Part shown: in pieces, positions 1 to 6,365 of the stretch
How positions within the stretch are numbered: the first letter of the stretch is position 1
How the letters are laid out: every line of letters begins with the position of its first letter
Assembly: GCA_030055545.1 (NCBI GenBank)
Contig: JASFYK010000044.1
Location: 1 to 7,646 of the forward strand
Length of the DNA: 7,646 nt
Direction of reading: 5' to 3'
From: Thermoproteota archaeon
GTDB taxonomy: Archaea > Thermoproteota > Methanomethylicia > Methanomethylicales > Methanomethylicaceae
Notes under the pieces: generated by a model
Seen by the model: only the letters and a program-made list of their open reading frames with translations
Told to the model about the DNA's origin: nothing
The model's database searches: none
Position numbers and translations under genes: made by a program

Positions 1-2340
1 GACGAGCTCACCCTCGAGATGGTCACCGACGAGGAGCGGGACTACATGTACAGGGTCTATGCCAACAACAAGCTGGCGAGGATAAACCTCGGGATCAGGA
101 GGAGGCTGGCCCCGCTGATGGACAACGACCGGAGGAAGATCGAGCTAATGAACCTGCTCCTGCTCACGTTGCCAGGCACGCCCGTGATCTACTACGGCGA
201 CGAAATCGGCATGGGTGACAACTTCTACCTCGGCGACAGGAACGGCGTGAGGACGCCGATGCAGTGGTCTTCGGAGTTGAATGCAGGGTTCTCGAAGGCA
301 AACCCCCAGAGGCTACACCTTCCAGTGATAGTGGATCCAGAGTATCACTATGAGGCGGTCAATGTCGAGAACCAGATGAAGAGTCAGTCCTCCCTCTTCT
401 GGTGGATGAAGCGGGCAATAAACGTGAGAAAGCACTTCAAAGCATTCGGCAGGGGCGAGATCGAGTTCCTCTACCCGGAGAACAGCAAGATACTTGCATT
501 TATTAGGAAATACCGGGAGGAGAGGGTGCTAGTCGTGGCAAACCTCTCGAAGAAGCCGCAGGTCGCAGAGCTCGACCTCTCTGGCTATGAGGGGCACACA
601 CCGAGGGAGATACTCGGGAACGCCCAGTTCCCAAAGATCGGGAAATCGGGCTACGTTTTGACTTTTGACCCATACGGATACTACGTCTTTTCGATCTCCA
701 ATGAGGGGCAAAGGCCCATAGTTACAAAGATAGAGATCGCAGTGAAGGACCCGAGAGATCTTGGTTCGAGAGGCGTGCTTGAGAGGCTCGAAACCGAGGT
801 CTTACCTGCATTCCTAGTCGGGCAGAAATGGTTTGTCGGCAGAAACAGGGAAATAGACAGGATCAAGTTCAGAGACATAATCCATTTCGAAGAGGGGGCG
901 CCCAAGTTCGAAGGGATCGCGATAATCGATGTCTTCTATTCGCAGGGACTGCCGGAGACATATGTGCTCCCTCTCATTTACACCGACGATGCCGTTCAAA
1001 GGCGCGAGATCGAGGAAAGGGCACAGGATTTCATAATAGCGAAGGTCAAGTTAGGCTCAGGCGAGGGCATCCTATGCGACGCATCGGCTACCAGCTCATT
1101 CGCCAAGTCGATGCTCTCAAATATACTGAGGAGAAGGAGCCTGAAAGGCAGGAACGCCGAGATAAGGGTGACTGCGAGGGAGAGGTTCAAGGTACTCAAA
1201 GGTTTGAGGCCTGAAGAGATCGTGATCAGGCCACTGCTGGACCTGCGCAATACCTCAATCCTATATGGCGACCAAGCACTGCTCAAGATCTATCGGAAGG
1301 CTGAGGAAGGCAAAAACCCGGAGGTCGAAATCCTTGATCACCTGAACAACCCCTCATTCCCGAATGCCCCTGACCTGCTGGGTTCCATCACGTACCAAGA
1401 GAGGGGGAGTGACCCGGTCGTCATTGCTTCCCTACAGGAATTTATACCGAATGAGGGGGACTGCTGGAGCATGCTCCTGGGGGAGCTCGAGGGGTATTTC
1501 GCCCGAATTGCAACCATAAAGTCTGAGGAAAGAAGCCCGTCTTTTGACTTGTTCGGCGACGATCCTGTTCCAGAAGAGGTTGCCAAGCTGGTCGGGGCGC
1601 GGACGCTTGAGATCATAAGGCTTCTGGCAACGAGGACAGCAGAGCTGCACATGTGCCTATTCGCGAGAGGAGAGGATCCCGATTTCATGCCAGAAAGGTT
1701 CAATTACCTTTATCAGTTCGCCTTGTACCAAGGCCTGTCCAGCTACATCAGGCGCATCCTGAGGACGCCGAAAATTAGGTCGTCATTGCGTGACGAGGAA
1801 AAGACAGGCTTCCAATCAATATTCGACCGTCAAGCTAAGATCGACGAAAAGTTAAGGCGCCTCAGGCAAATGAGGACGGATACGCTGAGGGGAAGGATCC
1901 ATGGGGACTACCATCTGCAGCAGGTGCTCTTCACCGGAGACGATCTCGTTATAATAGATTTTGAAGGCGAGCCTACAAAGGCACTGAGCGAGAGGAGGAT
2001 AAAGAAGTCGCCCCTGGTCGACGTGGCGGGGATGGTGAGGTCGCTGCACTACGTGGCATGCACCGCACTGGCTAGGACCCAAGCGAGTCCCGCCGTAGCC
2101 GAAAGGGGATCTCTTGAGGGCTGGGCGAGAGCGTGGTACCTTTGCTGCGCCAAGGTTTTCTTACAGGGGTATGTATCGAGATTAAAGGATTCGGAGCTCA
2201 TACCAAAGGACAGAGAGAGCCTCGAGGCCCTGCTAGAGGCTTTCATGCTCGAGAAGGCGTTTTACGAGCTGGAGTACGAGGTAAACAACAGACCCGAGAA
2301 CGCATGGATCCCAATAAAAGGCATACTCGACATTATATGA
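1..2340 (+). CDS. treS: Trehalose synthase-maltokinase fusion (TreS-Mak), 5' end missing
   Basis: The reading frame is open from base 1, so the ATG at 19 is internal; 779 residues are visible. The first residues, DELTLEM, are the end of the GH13 NHDE motif, so the visible part begins at the third catalytic Asp. About 340 residues, including the nucleophile and acid/base, lie outside the window. TreS signatures follow: PGTPVIYYGDEIGMGD (visible residues about 57-72), LGDRNGVRTPMQW, and a C-terminal beta domain to about residue 233. A maltokinase follows from about 265: LPAFLVGQKWF at its start, a nucleotide-binding Lys in LLKIYRK (about 429), the catalytic HGDYHLQQ (634-641) and the metal-binding IDFEGEP (652-658). 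By family knowledge TreS isomerises maltose and trehalose, and Mak phosphorylates maltose to maltose 1-phosphate with ATP, both in the cytosol. The fusion is a known architecture. All visible active-site motifs are intact. glgB follows directly. Confidence 0.96.
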   Translation, partial: DELTLEMVTDEERDYMYRVYANNKLARINLGIRRRLAPLMDNDRRKIELMNLLLLTLPGTPVIYYGDEIGMGDNFYLGDRNGVRTPMQWSSELNAGFSKANPQRLHLPVIVDPEYHYEAVNVENQMKSQSSLFWWMKRAINVRKHFKAFGRGEIEFLYPENSKILAFIRKYREERVLVVANLSKKPQVAELDLSGYEGHTPREILGNAQFPKIGKSGYVLTFDPYGYYVFSISNEGQRPIVTKIEIAVKDPRDLGSRGVLERLETEVLPAFLVGQKWFVGRNREIDRIKFRDIIHFEEGAPKFEGIAIIDVFYSQGLPETYVLPLIYTDDAVQRREIEERAQDFIIAKVKLGSGEGILCDASATSSFAKSMLSNILRRRSLKGRNAEIRVTARERFKVLKGLRPEEIVIRPLLDLRNTSILYGDQALLKIYRKAEEGKNPEVEILDHLNNPSFPNAPDLLGSITYQERGSDPVVIASLQEFIPNEGDCWSMLLGELEGYFARIATIKSEERSPSFDLFGDDPVPEEVAKLVGARTLEIIRLLATRTAELHMCLFARGEDPDFMPERFNYLYQFALYQGLSSYIRRILRTPKIRSSLRDEEKTGFQSIFDRQAKIDEKLRRLRQMRTDTLRGRIHGDYHLQQVLFTGDDLVIIDFEGEPTKALSERRIKKSPLVDVAGMVRSLHYVACTALARTQASPAVAERGSLEGWARAWYLCCAKVFLQGYVSRLKDSELIPKDRESLEALLEAFMLEKAFYELEYEVNNRPENAWIPIKGILDII

Positions 2341-2344
2341 TATC

Positions 2345-2350
2345 AAAGGT
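2345..2350 (+). promoter_or_regulatory. Shine-Dalgarno-like AAAGGT that selects the glgB start
   Basis: AAAGGT lies 7 bases before the ATG at 2358, a normal ribosome-binding distance. The other candidate starts fit less well: ATG at 2337 overlaps the treS stop as ATGA but has no purine-rich site before it, and ATG at 2385 has AGAGGAGG only one base upstream, which is too close. This favours 2358 but does not prove it. Confidence 0.45.
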
Positions 2351-2357
2351 AATTCTG

Positions 2358-4331
2358 ATGGCGACTGATGGCGGTAGAGGAGGCATGCCCGGAGAGGTGA
2401 AGGCACACCCAGTCCTGACCGATTTCGACGTCTATTTGTTCAGGCAAGGGAGGCACAGCAGGCTTTATGATAAGCTCGGCTCACATCCAATGGATCTGGA
2501 TGGGGAGCGCGGTGTTCAGTTCGGGGTCTGGGCGCCTAACGCTGAAAGCGTCTACGTGATCGGAGACTTCAACGGCTGGAGACCTGAGCACAGGCTGTTC
2601 CCCAGGGGAGACGGTTCAGGGATATGGGAAGGGTTCCTGCCCGGGATTGGCAAAGGGGCCCTCTACAAGTACAGGATCGAATGCGGGGACGGGCGTTGCT
2701 TCGACAAGGCGGACCCTTTTGCCTTCAGATCAGAGGTCCCCCCTGCCACAGCCTCAATTGTATGGGACTTGGATTATCGTTGGTCGGACAGGGAATGGAT
2801 GGAAGTAAGGTGGAAGTACAACTCGCTCAAGTCCCCGATTGCGATTTACGAATGCCACATGGGGTCCTGGAGAAGGAGGAAAGACGGTGCTTGGCTCACC
2901 TATGCAGATCTCTCGGAGGAGATACCGAAATACATGAAAGAGACGAAATTCACCCACCTCGAGCTGCTGCCAGTCATGGAGCACCCGTTCTACGGATCAT
3001 GGGGGTACCAGACCACGGGCTATTTCTCACCGACCGGGAGGTATGGGGATCCCCAAGGTCTGATGCGTCTCATCGATCGTTTGCACCAGTCGGGGAAGGG
3101 GGTTTATTTGGACTGGGTCCCCTCCCACTTCCCCACCGATGCTCACGGTTTGGCGTACTTCGATGGCACTCACCTCTACGAGTACGAGGATCCAAGGAAG
3201 AGGTGGCATCCCGACTGGAGGAGCTACATCTTCGATTATGGGAAGAACGAGGTCAGGTCTTTCCTGATCAGCAGCGCGGCCTTTTGGCTGGACAAGTACC
3301 ATGCAGACGGGCTGAGGGTTGACGCCGTTGCATCAATGCTGTATCTCGACTACTCGAGGAGGGATGGCGAATGGGTCCCGAATGAGCACGGCGGGAGGGA
3401 GAACCTCGAAGCAATATCCTTCATCAGGGACCTGAACGAGGCGGTCTACAGGGAGTTCCCTGATGTCCAGATGATAGCGGAGGAGTCCACAGCTTGGCCC
3501 ATGGTATCAAGGCCGACTTACTCGGGGGGGCTCGGCTTCGGGATGAAGTGGAATATGGGGTGGATGCACGACACGCTCGATTACTTCTCCAAAGACCCAA
3601 TATTCCGGAAATACCACCACAACGAGATAACGTTCAGCATCTGGTACGCATTCTCGGAGAATTTCGTGCTCCCACTCTCCCATGACGAGGTGGTCTACGG
3701 GAAGGGATCGCTCTTAGGGAAGATGCCCGGAGACGAGTGGCAGAAGTTCGCCAATCTGAGGCTGCTGATGGGGTACATGTATGCCCACCCAGGTAAGAAG
3801 CTGATCTTTATGGGAGGGGAGTTCGGGCAGCGGAACGAGTGGTACCACGAGAGGGAGCTCGACTGGCACCTCCTTTCTGAGCCAATGCATTCAGGAATGA
3901 GGAAGTGGGTGGAAGACCTGAACTCGACCTATGCGTCTGAGGCTGCGCTGCACGAGCTGGACTTCGAGCAGGCAGGGTTCGAGTGGGTGGACTTCAGGGA
4001 CTACGAGCAGAGCGTCATGAGCTTTGAGAGGAAGGGAAGTTCAGGCGAGGTCGTGCTGGTCGTCTGCAACTTCACCCCTGTGCCGAGGGAAAACTACCTG
4101 GTCGGCGTCAACAGAGGGGGGAGGTGGAGAGAGCTTCTGAACAGCGACGCGGTAGAGTACGGGGGCTCAGGTTGGGGGAACTTCGGATCCGTCGAGGCGG
4201 AAGGGGCGGAGTCCCACGGGCGGAGGTATTCGCTGCCCTTGACCTTGCCTCCGCTAAGCGTTTTGTACCTCAAGCCCTGTGGAACCGAAAAGGAAACCAG
4301 TAAGTCAGAAGGCGATCACAACTTATTTTAG
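2358..4331 (+). CDS. glgB: 1,4-alpha-glucan branching enzyme (GH13)
   Basis: A 657-aa enzyme that cuts an alpha-1,4-glucan chain and re-attaches it through an alpha-1,6 bond, in the cytosol. From the chosen ATG, residues about 20-130 form a CBM48-type beta-sandwich (TDFDVYLFRQG, FGVWAPNAESV, GDFNGW). The GH13 barrel follows, with YECHMGSW, region I DWVPSHF (Asp252, His257), the nucleophile Asp322 in DGLRVDAV, acid/base Glu375 in IAEEST, and Asp443 in SHDEV. All three catalytic carboxylates are present, matching E. coli Asp405, Glu458 and Asp526. A C-terminal beta domain (VVCNFTPVPRENY) ends the protein. The length fits a GlgB without the extra N-terminal module of some bacterial forms. The frame runs open back to 2133 inside treS, but that extension is not GlgB-like. 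The start could instead be 2337 (overlapping the treS stop) or 2385. The gap of 17 bases after treS indicates co-transcription. Confidence 0.96.
   Translation: MATDGGRGGMPGEVKAHPVLTDFDVYLFRQGRHSRLYDKLGSHPMDLDGERGVQFGVWAPNAESVYVIGDFNGWRPEHRLFPRGDGSGIWEGFLPGIGKGALYKYRIECGDGRCFDKADPFAFRSEVPPATASIVWDLDYRWSDREWMEVRWKYNSLKSPIAIYECHMGSWRRRKDGAWLTYADLSEEIPKYMKETKFTHLELLPVMEHPFYGSWGYQTTGYFSPTGRYGDPQGLMRLIDRLHQSGKGVYLDWVPSHFPTDAHGLAYFDGTHLYEYEDPRKRWHPDWRSYIFDYGKNEVRSFLISSAAFWLDKYHADGLRVDAVASMLYLDYSRRDGEWVPNEHGGRENLEAISFIRDLNEAVYREFPDVQMIAEESTAWPMVSRPTYSGGLGFGMKWNMGWMHDTLDYFSKDPIFRKYHHNEITFSIWYAFSENFVLPLSHDEVVYGKGSLLGKMPGDEWQKFANLRLLMGYMYAHPGKKLIFMGGEFGQRNEWYHERELDWHLLSEPMHSGMRKWVEDLNSTYASEAALHELDFEQAGFEWVDFRDYEQSVMSFERKGSSGEVVLVVCNFTPVPRENYLVGVNRGGRWRELLNSDAVEYGGSGWGNFGSVEAEGAESHGRRYSLPLTLPPLSVLYLKPCGTEKETSKSEGDHNLF
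4323..4330 (+). promoter_or_regulatory. Possible archaeal TATA box for the 4355 gene
   Basis: TTATTTTA is the most AT-rich octamer of this GC-rich neighbourhood and is centred about 28 bases before the ATG at 4355. In archaea the TATA box sits about 26-28 bases before the transcription start, so transcription would begin at or just before the ATG, giving a leaderless mRNA. That agrees with the lack of a Shine-Dalgarno sequence there. The octamer also encodes the last residues and part of the stop codon of glgB, so it may be chance. No clear BRE purine tract was recognised. Confidence 0.35.
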
Positions 4332-4354
4332 AGCGCCCGCCATGATCATTTACT

Positions 4355-4597
4355 ATGAATGATATCTATGAGCTGGCGCCTTCGATGAGGCTCCTGATTG
4401 CCATGCACAATGTCTCTTCGGTGGATCCCACGACCGCTAAGAGCCTCGATGAGCTTAGGATCGCATCGGGCATGTCTGAGCCAGAGCTCCAGAACGCAGT
4501 CAGGGAGCTCCTCTCCTACGGCTATGTGGAGTGCAGGGGGACGGCGTACTACCTGAGCAGGCTCGGGATATGCGTGATCAGGAGCGTCTACACTTAG
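4355..4597 (+). CDS. Small winged-helix-like protein, putative transcriptional regulator
   Basis: I do not recognise a named family. The 80-residue product reads like one winged helix-turn-helix domain: helix 1 about residues 10-20 (MRLLIAMHNV), helix 2 about 29-38 (SLDELRIASG), a recognition-type helix about 41-56 (SEPELQNAVRELLSYG), then a wing from about 57 (YVECRGTAYYLSR) and a C-terminal strand or short helix. The pattern 'helix, S-x-x-E-L-x-x-A-V-R-E-L-L-x-x-G-Y-V-E' is typical of archaeal wHTH proteins. There is no effector domain, signal peptide or membrane segment. No Shine-Dalgarno precedes the ATG, and a TATA-like element lies about 28 bases upstream, so the mRNA may be leaderless. 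It lies 23 bases after glgB and 14 bases before the truncated glycosyltransferase gene. Control of the alpha-glucan genes is a guess from position. Confidence 0.72.
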   Translation: MNDIYELAPSMRLLIAMHNVSSVDPTTAKSLDELRIASGMSEPELQNAVRELLSYGYVECRGTAYYLSRLGICVIRSVYT

Positions 4598-4611
4598 CCT
4601 GGGTAATCTAG

Positions 4612-5199
4612 ATGAGGGCAGTAATGCACATAAGTTGGGAATACCCGCCCTGGGTCGTCGGGGGGCTCTCTCAGGAGCTGAAAATGCTCCTACCCGAGAT
4701 CGCCAAGAGGGTAAGGACGATACTGGTGGTCAGGGGCGACAGGGACGAGGTATCCGAGATGGACGGGATGCGACTTTTCAAGTTCGCTTCCTCGATCAGG
4801 AGCAGCCCCCACATACTGGCGTACATACATGCGCTCAATATCGACCTCGTGAGGGGAGCTGCGGTGGCGATCCACGAGGAAGGCGACATTCCTTTGGTGC
4901 ACACCCACGACTGGGTGAGCTGCATCGCGGGGGTATACCTGAAGTCCTGCTTCGGAGCGCCCTTGGTTACCTCAGTTTACACCACGGAACTCACCAGATC
5001 AAGGGCGTTGGGCGCTCTGCTCAACATGGGCATCTTCGACATCGAGAGGCACTGTTTCAGCAGGTCTGACCTCGTAATCGTCAAGTCTCGGGAAATGGAA
5101 GAGCACCTTACAGAAAAGTTCGGGCTGGATCGAGACAAGATAGCTTTTGCGAGGAGTGCGGACGACATAATAGATGCCTACAGGGGGCTTAAGAGCTGA
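4612..5199 (+). CDS. Stand-alone N-terminal GT-B domain (glycogen synthase/GT4-like), probably not catalytic
   Basis: The 195-aa product matches the N-terminal Rossmann half of a GT-B glycosyltransferase and aligns by eye along the first half of the next gene product: WEYPPWVVGGL (residues 9-19) against WEYPPHIVGGL, VHTHDWVS (96-103) against VHVHDWLT, and DLVIVKSREM (153-162) against RVICCSEYM. It stops just past the position of the partner's KISVIHNGYD, here degenerate (KIAFARSADD), so the C-terminal nucleotide-sugar-binding domain with the E-x7-E motif is entirely absent. The conserved His of the partner's TIHATELGR is Tyr123 here (SVYTTELTR). Full GT4 or GT5 enzymes are about 350-550 aa. 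On its own it is unlikely to transfer sugar. It could be an inactive partner of the neighbouring enzyme, a glucan-binding protein, or a duplication relic, although the frame is clean. No clear Shine-Dalgarno is seen; the start is set by the family N-terminus. Confidence 0.85.
   Translation: MRAVMHISWEYPPWVVGGLSQELKMLLPEIAKRVRTILVVRGDRDEVSEMDGMRLFKFASSIRSSPHILAYIHALNIDLVRGAAVAIHEEGDIPLVHTHDWVSCIAGVYLKSCFGAPLVTSVYTTELTRSRALGALLNMGIFDIERHCFSRSDLVIVKSREMEEHLTEKFGLDRDKIAFARSADDIIDAYRGLKS
5183..5187 (+). promoter_or_regulatory. G-rich possible ribosome-binding site for the GT4 gene
   Basis: GGGGG inside the end of the preceding gene lies 8 bases before a CTG codon at 5196 that is in frame with the GT4 gene. 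It can pair with a CCUCC anti-Shine-Dalgarno using one G:U pair. The purine run GAGGG next to the TTG at 5205 is only one or two bases from that codon, too close to serve it. The site is therefore mild evidence for initiation at 5196. Confidence 0.25.
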
Positions 5200-5204
5200 G
5201 GGTC

Positions 5205-6365
5205 TTGGCGATAACCTGGGAGTACCCGCCCCACATAGTAGGGGGGCTGGGCAGGCACGTATACAACCTTTCAGTCCACTTGGCGTCTAAGGGAATAGAC
5301 GTGACGGTTCTCAGCTTCACCGATGGGACCTCAGAGAGGCATGAGAGGGCGGACGGCGTGGAGATCGTGAGGGTGAACCCCTATGTGATGCGTTACCCCG
5401 ACTTCATATCCTGGATCGAGGGGCTGAACATGCTGATGGTCGAGAGGGCAGCTGATCTGAAAAGTTATGACATCATACATGTCCATGACTGGCTGACCGC
5501 CTACTCGGGGATAGCACTAAAGCACATGTGGAGGCGTCCTCTATTGGCCACGATCCATGCAACGGAGCTGGGGAGGAGGAAGGTGCTCACAAACGACAGC
5601 GAGAGGCACATCCATGAGATGGAGTGGTGGCTAACCTATGAGGCTTGGAGGGTCATATGCTGCAGCGAGTATATGAGGAGAGAGGTGCACTCGAGCCTGG
5701 GGTGCCCTGCCGACAAGATCTCCGTGATTCACAACGGGTATGACCCCAAGATGGCAAGGGCGAACAGCGCAGGACCTAGGAAAAAAGGGAAAAAGACCGT
5801 TCTCTTTGTCGGGCGGCTCGTCTACGAGAAAGGCCCCCACCTGCTGGTGGAGGCCGCCAGCCTTCTAAAAGACAAGGACTTGAGGGTGATCATAATTGGC
5901 GACGGCGCGATGAGGCCTTACCTTGAGGGGCTCGCCAGGAAACTGAACGTAAGCGAAAAAGTGACATTCCTAGGCCACGTGGACGACGAGACACTGCTCT
6001 CGATTTACGAAGAGGCGTCCGTACTGGTCATACCTAGCCTCTACGAGCCTTTTGGTATAGTAGTGCTGGAGGCCATGTCGCTCGGGATCCCTGTGATCGT
6101 CTCGAACACCGGGGGACTTGACGAGATAGTCACGGATGGAAAGGATGGGCTCAAGTTCCAATCCGGCTCAGCAGAGGAGCTCGCAAGGGCAATAGTAAGA
6201 ATCCTAGAAGACGAAGGGCTGAGGGCGAAACTGGTGGAGAATGCAAAGTCGAGGGCAAGCGAGTTCTCTTGGGACACGACTGCGGAGCAGACCCTCGAGC
6301 TTTACAAGAGAGTCCTCGATGAGTACAATGCCAACGACTGGAAACCGAAGGCGGGCATCAGATGA
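5205..6365 (+). CDS. GT4-family glycosyltransferase, probably glycogen synthase-like or GlgM-like
   Basis: A complete GT-B enzyme of 386 aa from the TTG start. The N-domain has WEYPPHIVGGL (residues 5-15), VHVHDW (92-97) and TIHATELGR with His118. The C-domain has FVGRLVYEKG (Arg204 and Lys209, expected phosphate contacts), IIIGDG, VTFLGHV and the E-x7-E motif (Glu281 and Glu289 in EPFGIVVLEA). Such enzymes are retaining and transfer a sugar from a nucleotide donor. Beside TreS-Mak and GlgB the likely job is extending alpha-glucan from ADP- or UDP-glucose, or making maltose 1-phosphate as GlgM does; sequence alone cannot tell these apart. No in-frame ATG or GTG exists near the start: an in-frame TAA at 5190-5192 leaves only CTG 5196 (overlapping the previous stop as CTGA) or TTG 5205. 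The family usually begins M-[RK]-V-L, which CTG-AGG-GTC-TTG would match. Its stop overlaps the ROK start. Confidence 0.92.
   Translation: MAITWEYPPHIVGGLGRHVYNLSVHLASKGIDVTVLSFTDGTSERHERADGVEIVRVNPYVMRYPDFISWIEGLNMLMVERAADLKSYDIIHVHDWLTAYSGIALKHMWRRPLLATIHATELGRRKVLTNDSERHIHEMEWWLTYEAWRVICCSEYMRREVHSSLGCPADKISVIHNGYDPKMARANSAGPRKKGKKTVLFVGRLVYEKGPHLLVEAASLLKDKDLRVIIIGDGAMRPYLEGLARKLNVSEKVTFLGHVDDETLLSIYEEASVLVIPSLYEPFGIVVLEAMSLGIPVIVSNTGGLDEIVTDGKDGLKFQSGSAEELARAIVRILEDEGLRAKLVENAKSRASEFSWDTTAEQTLELYKRVLDEYNANDWKPKAGIR

Noticed and set aside
2133..2357. N-terminal extension of glgB back into treS
   Set aside because: The frame is open, but the extra residues do not resemble any GlgB and overlap the conserved maltokinase end. 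It is a shadow of treS.
2624..3322. A 232-codon plus-strand frame inside glgB
   Set aside because: It is out of frame with glgB, where the catalytic motifs are unbroken, and its product has no recognisable domain.
4612..6365. The two glycosyltransferase genes as one gene broken by a frameshift or sequencing error
   Set aside because: The second frame repeats the N-terminal motifs from the start, including WEYPP..VGGL and the HDW block, so joining them would give two N-domains rather than one normal enzyme.
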